A DNA stretch of 64,000 bases from an uncultured Pelagibacteraceae bacterium (GTDB lineage: Bacteria > Pseudomonadota > Alphaproteobacteria > Pelagibacterales > Pelagibacteraceae). How positions within the stretch are numbered: position 1 is the stretch's first letter; every line of letters starts with the position of its first letter. The stretch is taken from contig CACFZE010000003.1 of the NCBI GenBank assembly GCA_902570695.1, positions 62,001 to 126,000 of the forward strand, read 5' to 3'. The notes under the pieces are model-generated. The model was not told the origin of the DNA and made no database searches. It saw only the letters and a program-made list of their open reading frames with translations. Shown in pieces: positions 45,941 to 54,473 of this stretch. The translations under genes were made by a program, and so were the position numbers.

Positions 45941-46522
45941 TTATTTTTTTACTTCAGGATTTTCTTTTTTTTCATCAGTTTTTTTTTCTACTGATGGGGT
46001 TTCTTCTTTAGTTTCTTTTTTTTCTTCTGGTTTTTTTGCTTCTACTTTTGGAGCATCTTTATTGGTATCTTGTGGGCTGTCTGCTGTTTTTTGCTCTGTA
46101 TCAGGCATAACATTTTCTTTTGTTACTTGGTGAATCTTAGTTTCGACATCTATACCTATTTTCTTTTTAATTTTTTCTGCAATTCTTGCAGATTTACCTG
46201 TTCTATCTCTCAAATAATATAACTTGGCTCTTCTAACTTTTCCTGACCTTACAACTTTAATTGTATCTACAATCGGACTATATAAAGCAAATGTTCTTTC
46301 CACACCCTCACCAAAAGAAATTTTTCTTACAGTAAAAGAAGAATTGATATCTCTATTTTTTTTCGCAATACACACACCTTCAAAATATTGAATACGATCT
46401 CTTTTTCCTTCAGTTATTCTAACTCCTACTTTAACAATATCACCTGGAAAAAATTCTGGATGCTTTCTCTCAGAAATAATTTTTTTTACTTTAGATTGAT
46501 TAATTTCTTCAATTGTCTTCAT
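45941..46522 (-). CDS. rplS: 50S ribosomal protein L19 with long charged C-terminal tail
   Basis: The first 120 or so residues are standard L19: [26 protein letters not shown], then [24 protein letters not shown] and [17 protein letters not shown]. From about residue 130 to 193 the protein is a low-complexity tail rich in Lys, Glu, Pro and Thr with no recognisable domain. L19 lies at the 30S-50S interface. Ordinary L19 is about 115-130 residues, so the tail adds roughly half again. Gap to trmD is 1 base. Confidence 0.96.
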   Translation of the reverse strand: MKTIEEINQSKVKKIISERKHPEFFPGDIVKVGVRITEGKRDRIQYFEGVCIAKKNRDINSSFTVRKISFGEGVERTFALYSPIVDTIKVVRSGKVRRAKLYYLRDRTGKSARIAEKIKKKIGIDVETKIHQVTKENVMPDTEQKTADSPQDTNKDAPKVEAKKPEEKKETKEETPSVEKKTDEKKENPEVKK

Positions 46523-46523
46523 T

Positions 46524-47219
46524 TTAATTCTCTTTAGTCTTTTTATATAATTGCCACAAATCCGGTCTTCGGTCGCGTGTTATAGCCTCAGATTGAGATA
46601 AACGCCAGTCTTTAATTTTGGCGTGATCGCCTGATAATAGCACATCTGGAACACTTTTTTCCTCCCATATTTGAGGTTTTGTAAATTGAGGATACTCTAA
46701 AAGTCCGTTTTCAAAACTTTCTTCTTTAGCTGAATTTGTATTACCAAGAATACCAGGAATAAATCTTAAAATTGCATCAAGAATTACAAATGAAGCTCCT
46801 TCACCTCCAGATAAAACAAAGTCTCCTATACTTACTTCCTCAATATTTCTTGTTTTTAACAATCTTTCATCAACTCCTTCAAAGTGTCCACAAATTATAT
46901 TTATTGTTTTTTCTTGAGATAGTTGTTTTGCTAATTGATGATTGAACAACTTACCCTTCGGACTTAGATAAATAATCTTTTCGCCATCTTTAACATTCTT
47001 ATCTATTGATTTTGCTAATACATCTGCTTTCATTAACATACCTTCACCTCCTCCATAAGGAGTGTCATCAACAGTTTTATGCTTATCAAATGCATACTCT
47101 CTTATATCCACAGTATCTATTTTCCATTTATTCTCTGATAGTGCTTTACCAAAAATACCTTGGCCTAAATAGCCTGGAAAAAAATCTGGATAGAGTGTGA
47201 ATATACGAGCTTCTAACAT
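46524..47219 (-). CDS. trmD: tRNA (guanine-N1-)-methyltransferase
   Basis: A 231-residue SPOUT-class enzyme that makes m1G37 in tRNAs reading CNN codons. [45 protein letters not shown] and [21 protein letters not shown] form the SAM-binding knot. [13 protein letters not shown] supplies the catalytic Asp region. It shares one base with the rpsP stop. The C-terminus (RRPDLW) is slightly short but complete. Confidence 0.96.
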   Translation of the reverse strand: MLEARIFTLYPDFFPGYLGQGIFGKALSENKWKIDTVDIREYAFDKHKTVDDTPYGGGEGMLMKADVLAKSIDKNVKDGEKIIYLSPKGKLFNHQLAKQLSQEKTINIICGHFEGVDERLLKTRNIEEVSIGDFVLSGGEGASFVILDAILRFIPGILGNTNSAKEESFENGLLEYPQFTKPQIWEEKSVPDVLLSGDHAKIKDWRLSQSEAITRDRRPDLWQLYKKTKEN

Positions 47220-47665
47220 TATTTTTTTTCTTCTTCCTTAGGTGCTTCTGCTGGCTTAGCTTCTTCCTTAGGTGCTTCTGCTGGCTTAGCTTCTTCCTTA
47301 GGTGCTTCTGCTGATTTAGATGCATCTCCTTCTGGTTTCGCTTCTCCACCTTCGTCAGCTTTTTTTCTATCTTTTTTAGGAATTGCTTTTTGAGGATTGT
47401 TTCCTTTTTCAGGCATTGGCATTATATCGTTTTCTCCCAATAATCTTGCAACTCTTGTTGTTGGTTGAGCTCCTTGACCTAACCAATATTTAATTCTCTC
47501 AGAATCTAAGCCAATTCTTTCCTTTTTATCCTTCGGTAATAATGGATTATAAAAACCTAATTTTTCTATAAACCTTCCGTCTCTTGGAAATCTACTATCA
47601 GCCACAACAATTTTATATACTGGCCTTTTTTTAGTACCTCCCATTGATAGTCTCATTTTTAACAT
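47219..47665 (-). CDS. rpsP: 30S ribosomal protein S16 with repetitive C-terminal tail
   Basis: The N-terminal 85 residues are ordinary S16 ([49 protein letters not shown]). Residues from about 95 to 148 form a Lys/Glu/Ala/Pro tail that includes near-identical 10-residue repeats [10 protein letters not shown]. Usual length is 80-110. The ATG at 47665 is preceded by a good AAGGAG (47673-47679) at the end of ffh; a second in-frame ATG three codons on is the family-typical M of MRLSMGG. It leads rpsP-trmD-rplS after ffh, a common order. Confidence 0.95.
   Translation of the reverse strand: MLKMRLSMGGTKKRPVYKIVVADSRFPRDGRFIEKLGFYNPLLPKDKKERIGLDSERIKYWLGQGAQPTTRVARLLGENDIMPMPEKGNNPQKAIPKKDRKKADEGGEAKPEGDASKSAEAPKEEAKPAEAPKEEAKPAEAPKEEEKK
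47231..47320 (-). repeat. Three 30-base tandem repeats inside rpsP
   Basis: Units at 47231-47260 and 47261-47290 are identical on inspection, and a third at 47291-47320 diverges in its last bases. On the coding strand each encodes [10 protein letters not shown] or a near variant. The period is a multiple of three, so gain or loss of a unit keeps the S16 frame open. Confidence 0.93.
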
Positions 47666-47679
47666 TACTTATATCTCCT

Positions 47680-49038
47680 TTATTTTAATTGATTAAATAG
47701 TTCAGGCGGGATCCCTTTATCCGCCATTCCTTTCATGTTTCCTTTAGACATTTTTTTCATCATTTCTGACATCATCTTAAATTGTTTTAACAACTTATTG
47801 ATAGTGGCAATGTCTGTACCTGAGCCATTAGCAATTCTTTTTTTTCTTGATCCATTTATAATTTTAGGATTTTCTCTTTCTTGCTTTGTCATTGATAAAA
47901 TAACAGCTTCATTTTGAGTTATAATTTTTTCATCTATTCCTGATTGGTCCATTTGTGATTTAATTTTTGAAACTCCAGGGAGAAATGACATTATGCCTTC
48001 TATTCCACCCATCTTTTTCATTTGACGTAATTGAGAAAGATAATCTTCCATCGAGAATTGACCTTTTTTAAGTTTCTCTTCTGTTTTCTTTAAATTTTCT
48101 TCATCTAAATCTTCTGAAGCTTTTTCAACTAAGGAAACGATATCTCCCATTCCCAAAATTCTATTTGCAATTCGATCAGGATGGAAAACTTCAAAATTCT
48201 CAATTTTTTCTCCAACACCAAGAAACTTTATGGGTACTTCAGCAACATATTTCATACTCAATGCTGCTCCACCTCTTCCATCTCCATCTGCTCTTGTGAG
48301 TATAATACCGCTTAAATTTACTGTATTTTTAAATTCCTTGGCTACATTAGCAGCAACTTGACCTGTTAGAGAATCTGCTACTAGTATAGTTTCTGCAGGA
48401 TTAATAATAGTTTCAATTTGTTTGATTTCATTCATCATTTGAAAATCTATTTGTGTTCTTCCAGCGGTATCAAATAAAACTACTTCACAACCATTTAAAT
48501 TTGCAGCACTTAAAGCTCTTCTACAAATATCAGCAGGAAGCTGGCCCTCTATAATTGGCAATGTTTCAATATTATTTTGTTCACCCAAAAGTCTCAATTG
48601 CTCTTGCGCGGCAGGTCTGTAAACGTCCAAACTAGCCATCATTACTTTTTTCTTATTATTTTTTTCTAAAAATTTTGCTAATTTTGAGGTTGTTGTGGTT
48701 TTTCCTGAACCTTGCAATCCAACTAACATGATTGGAACTGGAGGGACAGCATTAAGGGAGATTTCAGAATTCTTATCACCTAAAAAAGATACTATTTCGT
48801 CATAAACGATTTTTACAACCATATCTCCGGGAGAAGTTGACCTTATAATTTCCTGACCTAGCGCTTTGGGCTTAACTCTACTAATAAACTCCTTAACTAC
48901 ATCTAAAGAAACATCGGCTTCTAATAAGGCCAACCTTATACCTTTTAAACCCTCATCAACTTGCTTTTCATCAAGAGAAGGAGCTTTTTTTAATGAAGAG
49001 AAAATTTCCTCAAATTTATTAGTTAAATTTTCAAACAT
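47680..49038 (-). CDS. ffh: Signal recognition particle protein Ffh
   Basis: A 452-residue SRP GTPase. The frame is open to 49119, but the extra 27 codons fall in the structured leader, and MFENLTNKFEEIFSSLKK from the ATG at 49036-49038 is the normal Ffh start. The GTPase P-loop is GLQGSGKTTTTSKLAKF, with DTAGRTQIDF and DSLTGQVAANVA further on. The methionine-rich M domain (about 300-452) binds SRP RNA and signal sequences. No Shine-Dalgarno is visible. Its receptor FtsY is encoded on the other strand at 50022-50939. Confidence 0.96.
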   Translation of the reverse strand: MFENLTNKFEEIFSSLKKAPSLDEKQVDEGLKGIRLALLEADVSLDVVKEFISRVKPKALGQEIIRSTSPGDMVVKIVYDEIVSFLGDKNSEISLNAVPPVPIMLVGLQGSGKTTTTSKLAKFLEKNNKKKVMMASLDVYRPAAQEQLRLLGEQNNIETLPIIEGQLPADICRRALSAANLNGCEVVLFDTAGRTQIDFQMMNEIKQIETIINPAETILVADSLTGQVAANVAKEFKNTVNLSGIILTRADGDGRGGAALSMKYVAEVPIKFLGVGEKIENFEVFHPDRIANRILGMGDIVSLVEKASEDLDEENLKKTEEKLKKGQFSMEDYLSQLRQMKKMGGIEGIMSFLPGVSKIKSQMDQSGIDEKIITQNEAVILSMTKQERENPKIINGSRKKRIANGSGTDIATINKLLKQFKMMSEMMKKMSKGNMKGMADKGIPPELFNQLK

Positions 49039-49145
49039 AATTTCGCACAGCAAGTATCGCACCAGTGGGCGAACCCTCGCTGACTGGTGTCGATCTCTTT
49101 GTTTCCAAAGACACCGCAAATTGCTGTATTTTGCGGAAGTGCGCG
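49039..49145 (-). ncRNA. Structured 5' leader RNA of ffh (candidate cis-regulatory element)
   Basis: On the minus strand, bases 49143 down to 49044 can fold into a closed multi-branch structure. The closing stem pairs 49139-49143 with 49044-49048, and continues as 49121-49125 with 49049-49053, with a 13-base bulge. One arm pairs 49083-49089 with 49060-49066 (7 bp) and is capped by a 4-bp GC-rich hairpin (49069-49072 with 49077-49080). Another pairs 49106-49110 with 49097-49101 and has a GAAA tetraloop. GACACC (49110-49115) can also pair with GGTGTC (49086-49091), competing with both arms. The element is more GC-rich than its surroundings and ends about 5 bases before the ATG. I recall an ffh-associated motif from a computational survey of Pelagibacter RNAs but could not check it. 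Confidence 0.7.
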
Positions 49146-49148
49146 TAA

Positions 49149-49174
49149 ACTATATTAGAGGTTCAAAAAGTCAA
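49149..49174 (-). promoter_or_regulatory. Possible ffh promoter
   Basis: Read on the minus strand, TTGACT (49169-49174) and TATAGT (49149-49154) resemble -35 and -10 boxes. The 14-base spacer is shorter than ideal. A start near 49143 would coincide with the first base of the leader's closing stem, which supports the call. Confidence 0.35.
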
Positions 49175-49197
49175 TAAATAAGTTAAGTATTATTTAT

Positions 49198-50022
49198 ATG
49201 GAATTTGAAGCATTTAAAATGGATGGATTAGGTAACGACTTTGTTATTATTGATCAGAGAATAAATAGTTTAGACTTATCAAATGACCAAATCTTAAAAA
49301 TTTGTGACAGAGATTTCATAGGGTGTGATCAGTTGATCTACATAAACAAAAGTCAAAAAGCTGATGCTGATGTTGCTTTTTTTAACTCGGATGGAAGCCG
49401 CTCAGATGCATGTGGAAATGGAACTAGATGCGTTGCTTATTTACTAAGTATTGAAAAAAATAAAAAAGAAATTGAAATTTCGGTATCCTCAAAAATATTA
49501 AAATCTAAGATCCTTAATAATAAAGATGTTGAGACAATAATTGGAACTCCAAATTTAGAGTGGAACAAAATTCCTTTAAGTAAAGATATTGACACTAAAA
49601 ATCTATCACTTGGTATGATTGATATTGACGGAAACAAAATGAATGGTGGTATTGCAGTGAATGTTGGAAACCCTCATGTTGTATATTTTTGCGAGGATAT
49701 AGAAAAAATAAATTTAAAAAAATATGGACCATTAATAGAAAATCATGAAGTTTTCCCTGAAAAATGTAATGTCACAATAGCTCAAAAAATTAGTGAACAA
49801 CATTACAAAATTAAAGTTTGGGAGAGGGGTGCTGGTTTAACAAAAGCTTGTGGGACTGCGGCGTGTGCAACAGCAGTCGCAGCTAATTTAAATCAACTAC
49901 AAAATAGTAATTCAAAAATAGAATTTTCAACAGGAATTTTAAATATTCAAATTGATAATGAATTAAATATAAAAATGAGAGGTCCTGTATCTGAAATTGA
50001 AAAAATTAATATCAAAATATAA
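49198..50022 (+). CDS. dapF: Diaminopimelate epimerase
   Basis: A 274-residue PLP-independent epimerase that makes meso-diaminopimelate for peptidoglycan and lysine. The two catalytic cysteines are Cys72 in ACGNGTRCVA and Cys218 in KACGTAACAT. FKMDGLGNDFVIID at the start and GNPHVVYF in the middle are typical. Length is normal. It is divergent from ffh and shares one base with the ftsY start (50022). Confidence 0.96.
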   Translation: MEFEAFKMDGLGNDFVIIDQRINSLDLSNDQILKICDRDFIGCDQLIYINKSQKADADVAFFNSDGSRSDACGNGTRCVAYLLSIEKNKKEIEISVSSKILKSKILNNKDVETIIGTPNLEWNKIPLSKDIDTKNLSLGMIDIDGNKMNGGIAVNVGNPHVVYFCEDIEKINLKKYGPLIENHEVFPEKCNVTIAQKISEQHYKIKVWERGAGLTKACGTAACATAVAANLNQLQNSNSKIEFSTGILNIQIDNELNIKMRGPVSEIEKINIKI

Positions 50023-50939
50023 TGGGTATTTTTGAAAAATTTAAAATCGGATTTAAAAGAAGTGCAAGTAATATAGCATCAGGTCTTAAAGAAATAATAG
50101 TTAAGAAAGAAATTGACGATACAACTCTTGATAAAATAGAGGAATTCTTGATCGGCTCAGACGTGGGCATAGATGCAGCTTCAGAGATAAAATCTATAAT
50201 TGCTCAAAAAAAGATTGATCCTAAAAATGATCCAATAAAGGAAGTTTTTGAAATACTTAATAATTATATTTTAGAGCTAATGAAACCCCTAGAAAAGAAA
50301 GATTTTTTCTTAAAAAAAGAAAAGACAAATATAATATTAGTTTCAGGTGTTAATGGAGTTGGCAAGACAACTACTATTGGAAAATTAGGAAAAATATTTA
50401 TACAAAATAATAATAAAGTTCTTTTTTCAGCATGCGATACATTTAGAGCAGCTGCTATTGATCAATTGGAAGAATGGGCTAACAGGGTTGATGCTAAAAT
50501 TGTAAAATCAGATCCCGGTTCAGATCCAGCTTCAGTTGCTTTTAAAGCAATGGAAATAGCTCAAAGTCAAAACATAAATCAAGTAATAGTAGACACGGCA
50601 GGAAGATTGCAAAATAAAAAGAATTTAATGGATGAATTAAAAAAAATAGGAAATGTAATTAAAAAAAGTGATGAAACAGCACCTCACGAGGTTATTTTAG
50701 TTTTAGATGCAACATCGGGACAAAATATAATTAATCAACTCGAAGAATTTAATAAATTACTTCCAATCACAGGCATCATAATGACAAAACTTGATGGAAC
50801 TGCAAAAGGTGGAATATTGATTGCGATTTCAAAGAAATATAAAGTACCTATTGTTGGTCTCGGGCTCGGAGAAAAAGAGGATGACTTACAAATATTTGAA
50901 GCTGAGAAGTTTGCAAGTGCTTTTACCCAAGTTAATTAA
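50022..50939 (+). CDS. ftsY: Signal recognition particle receptor FtsY
   Basis: A 305-residue SRP-family GTPase. The N domain leads to the G domain with P-loop GVNGVGKTTTIGKLGKIF, DTFRAAAIDQLEEWA, DTAGRLQNKKNLMDELKK and TKLDGTAKGGILIAI. The acidic A domain found in E. coli FtsY is missing; the protein starts at the short amphipathic helix before the NG domain (MGIFEKFKIGFKRSASNI), as in other compact FtsY proteins. It overlaps the convergent gene at 50932 by 8 bases. Confidence 0.95.
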   Translation: MGIFEKFKIGFKRSASNIASGLKEIIVKKEIDDTTLDKIEEFLIGSDVGIDAASEIKSIIAQKKIDPKNDPIKEVFEILNNYILELMKPLEKKDFFLKKEKTNIILVSGVNGVGKTTTIGKLGKIFIQNNNKVLFSACDTFRAAAIDQLEEWANRVDAKIVKSDPGSDPASVAFKAMEIAQSQNINQVIVDTAGRLQNKKNLMDELKKIGNVIKKSDETAPHEVILVLDATSGQNIINQLEEFNKLLPITGIIMTKLDGTAKGGILIAISKKYKVPIVGLGLGEKEDDLQIFEAEKFASAFTQVN

Positions 50940-51495
50940 GCAAATTTTTAGAGATTAAAGGTTTATAGATGTTACACTCAAAATTATTTTTTAGAGATTT
51001 ATAACCACAGTTTTCAGCATAAGAAGAGATTATAAAATTTAATTTGCCAGAAGTATTAGCAATTTCTAGCTTATTATTTTTTATGTCATATTTTAAATTT
51101 TCATAAAAATTTTTTTTTGCACTTATCAAAATTAAAGTGTTGTTGTCATTTAATAAATAGTAAGCAAAATCCTCTGGGAAAAGTGGGTAATTATATTTTT
51201 TTGAAATTTTTTTTACTTTTTTTGGAAACCAGTCATATGAAATCAAAGGGTAATCTTTATTTAAATTTTTATCATATAAGTATAAGTCCTGTGGAAAATC
51301 ATTGATATAATTAGAAAATTCTCCCTTTGCTAAAATAGCTTTCTTCCGTGTTTTAAAATATAGAGTGAACTCGCTATTGTAAGAGTTCATTTTTCCAATA
51401 TGGAAATAATTGTTATCATAGTACTCATTATTTATTTCTGAACTAAGTTTTGTTGGCAATATTAATAAAAAAAGTAATAAAAGAAATTTAAACAT
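50932..51495 (-). CDS. Secreted protein of unknown function
   Basis: I do not recognise this 187-residue protein. Residues 1-18 (MFKFLLLLFLLILPTKLS) form a clear signal peptide with no lipobox cysteine, so it is probably periplasmic. The rest is rich in Tyr, Asn, Lys and Phe and reads as alternating short beta strands. Two cysteines, in AENCGYKSL and FECNIYK, are placed to form a disulfide. It stands alone on the minus strand, convergent with ftsY and 48 bases downstream of an alpha/beta hydrolase gene. The coherent reading frame and signal peptide make it a likely real gene. Confidence 0.75.
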   Translation of the reverse strand: MFKFLLLLFLLILPTKLSSEINNEYYDNNYFHIGKMNSYNSEFTLYFKTRKKAILAKGEFSNYINDFPQDLYLYDKNLNKDYPLISYDWFPKKVKKISKKYNYPLFPEDFAYYLLNDNNTLILISAKKNFYENLKYDIKNNKLEIANTSGKLNFIISSYAENCGYKSLKNNFECNIYKPLISKNLLN

Positions 51496-51543
51496 ATCTA
51501 AAATTATAATTTAAAAGTGATGTGGATTTGTTTAAATTATGTC

Positions 51544-52356
51544 TTAATTTAAACTTTTTATAAAATTATCGATTGATTGAATTAAACCTTTATTAAATTC
51601 CATCATATGATCATCGTTGTCATTAAAATAATTTGACTTAACTCCACCATATTTATTAAATATTTCTTCACCCATATAAAATGGCACTATATTATCCTTT
51701 TTCCCGTGCATCACATGCATGGGAAACTTTATTTTGTTAATTTTTTCAATGGATTTGTATTTATCTTTTAAAATAATTTTTGCAGGAAGATATGGGTAAT
51801 ATTTTTGTGCCAAAATCTCCATGGATGTAAATGGGGACTCTAATATTATACCTGCAAATAAATTGTTACTTGCGGTCTCTATTGCTACAGCAGTGCCAAG
51901 AGACTCTCCATAGAGAACAATATCTTTATCTTCTATATTGTTTTGATTAAGCCATTCCTTGGCTTTAATTGCATCTTTGTAAAGTCCAATTTCTGTTGGT
52001 TTGCCTTTGTTTCCACTAAAGCCTCTATATGCAAAAATTAAATAGTTTAAATCTAAATCTGCAAACTCATTTAGTTTATAAATTCTATTATCTAATTTTC
52101 CAGCATTTCCGTGAAAAAAAAGCAAAGTTTTAGAGTTATTATTTTTTTTGTAATACCATCCAACTAGATCATTATCAGATTGAATAGTTACTTTTTCGAT
52201 TTTGTGAGATAGAGGTCCCTCATCTAAATAATTATTTTCTCCAGGATGGTATAATAATTTTCTTTGATAAAAATAAACTATTAGAGAAACTACAAAGTAA
52301 ATAATAAAAATATAAAACAGAATTTTTGCTAATAACATTTTAGGCTTTAATTTCAT
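51544..52356 (-). CDS. Alpha/beta hydrolase (BEM46/ABHD17-like), membrane anchored
   Basis: A 270-residue protein with one N-terminal membrane helix (about 8-28). The nucleophile elbow is GESLGTAVAIE, the oxyanion region is FFHGNAGKLDNR, the acid is in HGKKDNIVPF and the base in NDDDHMMEF. LESPFTSMEILAQKYYPYLP is typical of the BEM46/ABHD13/ABHD17 group of serine esterases or thioesterases. The substrate is unknown. It overlaps the upstream transporter gene by 17 bases, so it is probably cotranscribed with the two transporters. Confidence 0.88.
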   Translation of the reverse strand: MKLKPKMLLAKILFYIFIIYFVVSLIVYFYQRKLLYHPGENNYLDEGPLSHKIEKVTIQSDNDLVGWYYKKNNNSKTLLFFHGNAGKLDNRIYKLNEFADLDLNYLIFAYRGFSGNKGKPTEIGLYKDAIKAKEWLNQNNIEDKDIVLYGESLGTAVAIETASNNLFAGIILESPFTSMEILAQKYYPYLPAKIILKDKYKSIEKINKIKFPMHVMHGKKDNIVPFYMGEEIFNKYGGVKSNYFNDNDDHMMEFNKGLIQSIDNFIKSLN

Positions 52357-53242
52357 TTTTACTTTTTCTTCTTACCAAATAAATACCAAAAAACACAAAT
52401 ATGGTACCTATTAAATGATAATTTTCCAAAATCTCTGAAAAAAATATTATTCCATAAAAAGCTCCATAAATTGTATAGAGGTATAGCGTGAAACCAGTTG
52501 TTGATGGTCCTAAATATTTAATAGTTAATGTGTATAGTGAGAAAGCGATTATACCTGGAGAAATTGCTGCAAACAAAATCCAATAATAAAATTCTTCATT
52601 AAATAAAGTTTTTTCAAAATAAAAATGCTCTATAAAATAAAAAGGCAAAATAGATAAAAAACCAAAGAAAGATATAATTGTTAGTCTTGGAAAAAATTTA
52701 AGTTCTGAATTCCATTGAAAAAGCATAACTGTATAAATTGCCCAGCCTAATGCTGCTCCTAACATCCAAAAATCTCCAGAAGCAAATTTTAATTCAAGAA
52801 GTAAATTGATATCGCCCTTTAAAATTACAGCAAACACTCCAACTAGACAAAAAAGTAAGCCAATAAATTGGAAAATATTTATCTTATCTTTAAAAAGAAA
52901 ATATGAGATTAAAATTATAAATATTGGTGAAGAAGTATAAAGAATTCCCATATTAACAATGGTTGTAGATGAACCAGCCATATATGGAAATATTCCACAA
53001 ACACCACATCCCATCAAACCTAGAAAAAAACTTCTTTTACTCTCTTTTTTAATAGTCTGAAAATTATCAACTAAATACTTATAATTTAGGACGAATAAAA
53101 TAATGAAAAAAATAAACCATCTCCAAAAAGATAAAGATATGGGAGGAACATCATCAACACCACCTCTTGCTACAATTAAATTACTAGCCATAAAAAGTGG
53201 CTGAAATAATAATAGAAAATATCCGATAAAATTTTTATTCAT
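52340..53242 (-). CDS. EamA/DMT-family transporter
   Basis: A 300-residue membrane protein with about ten hydrophobic helices in two EamA repeats. The first-repeat PPISLSFWRWFIFFIILF and the repeat-end segment LLFCLVGVFAVIL are typical, as is FFSEILENYHLIGTIFVFFGIYLVRR at the end. Members export or import metabolites such as amino acids; no substrate can be assigned here. It overlaps the MFS gene upstream by 8 bases. Confidence 0.9.
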   Translation of the reverse strand: MNKNFIGYFLLLFQPLFMASNLIVARGGVDDVPPISLSFWRWFIFFIILFVLNYKYLVDNFQTIKKESKRSFFLGLMGCGVCGIFPYMAGSSTTIVNMGILYTSSPIFIILISYFLFKDKINIFQFIGLLFCLVGVFAVILKGDINLLLELKFASGDFWMLGAALGWAIYTVMLFQWNSELKFFPRLTIISFFGFLSILPFYFIEHFYFEKTLFNEEFYYWILFAAISPGIIAFSLYTLTIKYLGPSTTGFTLYLYTIYGAFYGIIFFSEILENYHLIGTIFVFFGIYLVRRKSKNEIKA

Positions 53243-54443
53243 TTTTATTTAATATTAAAAAAAATAAGTAACTTAAAATGCATAAAAATAAAAAAATTGA
53301 AAAAGAAATTTGATAGCTCATTGTAATAGTAGCACCTAAATTTCTGGAAAAATCTATTATTAAACCAATTATCCATTGTACAAAAAAAGTACCAGAAAAT
53401 AAAAATACATTGAATGAAGTTAAAGATTTTCCTGCTAGTTTAGTAGGAAAATTTAATGCTATTGCTGGTTGGGTTAAAGAAATTACTATTGATGATAAAA
53501 TATAAAGAGTGAACATGGTTGCACCAGCTTTGTCTCCCATTATGACTATTAAAAATAAAATTATATAACTTACAGGAAGTGTAAATTTTACAATTCTCAT
53601 ACTGTCAATTCCCTTGGAAGATAGTTTTGGCAAAAAATATCCCCATATTAAAAAAGAAAAAAGCATAGTTACATTTATCCAAAATAAACCTGTCGCACTT
53701 TGTATTGCATCATAACCTGTTACATTTAGCATCCATGGTCCAGCCCACAATGTTTGTATTGCTTGAACGCCTCCATAATTAAAAAATGCAAGCGGTACTA
53801 AGCTAATAAAGAATTTATTTTTCCATATGTGGGAAAGATTTTGAAGATTATTATTTTGGTCTTCATCCCTCTTAGTTTCCCACGAAGGTATTAAAATTGA
53901 TATTAATATTATGCTTATCAAAATTAAAGAGGCTATAATTAAAAAAATAGATCGCCAACCAATTATTGGTAATAAAATTTGAACTGGTAGAGTTGATGCA
54001 ACAAATCCAAAATTTGCAACCATCAACATCCATGAATTTGCACGTTGTTGATATTTTTCTTCAAACCATACTCTATAACCAGTTAAAGGACCCATTAAAC
54101 AAGCAGCAACACCTACACCAATGAAAATTCTAGAAATTAATAAACCTGCAAAACTTTTAGCAAAAGCAAATGAAATAGTTCCAATAAGAGCAATGATTAA
54201 TAAATATCCGATAACTTTTTTTGGACCAAATCTATCTAATAACATACCGGTAGGAATTTGCATGAGCGAAAACCCTAGAAAATATCCTCCAGCTAAAAGT
54301 CCAAGATTTGCGGCACTTAAATTGAATTCAGTTGAAAGAGCAGGTGTTAATGTTGCGGTAATTGATCTCAGTAAATTTGATATAAAAAAGCCAAAGGCAA
54401 ATACAGAAAAAATTAGAATACTTTTATTTATTTTATTGATCAT
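53235..54443 (-). CDS. Major facilitator superfamily transporter
   Basis: A 402-residue protein with about 12 membrane helices. GLLAGGYFLGFSLMQIPTGMLLDRFGPKKV includes the conserved MFS loop after helix 2, here split between PTGMLLDRFG and PKKV. The family exchanges or symports small solutes; the closest feel is to the NarK/CynX-like or sugar-phosphate groups, but I cannot name a substrate. It heads the three-gene group ending at 51544 and is divergent from the gamma-glutamyltransferase gene across 30 bases. Confidence 0.9.
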   Translation of the reverse strand: MINKINKSILIFSVFAFGFFISNLLRSITATLTPALSTEFNLSAANLGLLAGGYFLGFSLMQIPTGMLLDRFGPKKVIGYLLIIALIGTISFAFAKSFAGLLISRIFIGVGVAACLMGPLTGYRVWFEEKYQQRANSWMLMVANFGFVASTLPVQILLPIIGWRSIFLIIASLILISIILISILIPSWETKRDEDQNNNLQNLSHIWKNKFFISLVPLAFFNYGGVQAIQTLWAGPWMLNVTGYDAIQSATGLFWINVTMLFSFLIWGYFLPKLSSKGIDSMRIVKFTLPVSYIILFLIVIMGDKAGATMFTLYILSSIVISLTQPAIALNFPTKLAGKSLTSFNVFLFSGTFFVQWIIGLIIDFSRNLGATITMSYQISFSIFLFLCILSYLFFLILNKNE

Positions 54444-54473
54444 TTATATTTTTTATGAAATTACAGTTCTATT

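Noticed and set aside
47231..47320. CRISPR-like array
   Set aside because: The units are directly adjacent with no spacers, and they lie in frame inside rpsP.
47146..47349. Open frame reading [10 protein letters not shown] repeats on the minus strand
   Set aside because: It is another frame of the rpsP tandem repeat, so its repetitiveness is inherited from the S16 tail.
49039..49119. Longer Ffh with 27 extra N-terminal residues
   Set aside because: The frame is open, but the residues do not look like Ffh and come from the structured leader. The ATG at 49036-49038 gives the standard family start.
49039..49145. SRP (4.5S) RNA gene next to ffh
   Set aside because: Size and location are right, but neither strand has the conserved domain IV sequence with the GGAA-type tetraloop and its flanking internal loops. 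A leader element of ffh fits better.
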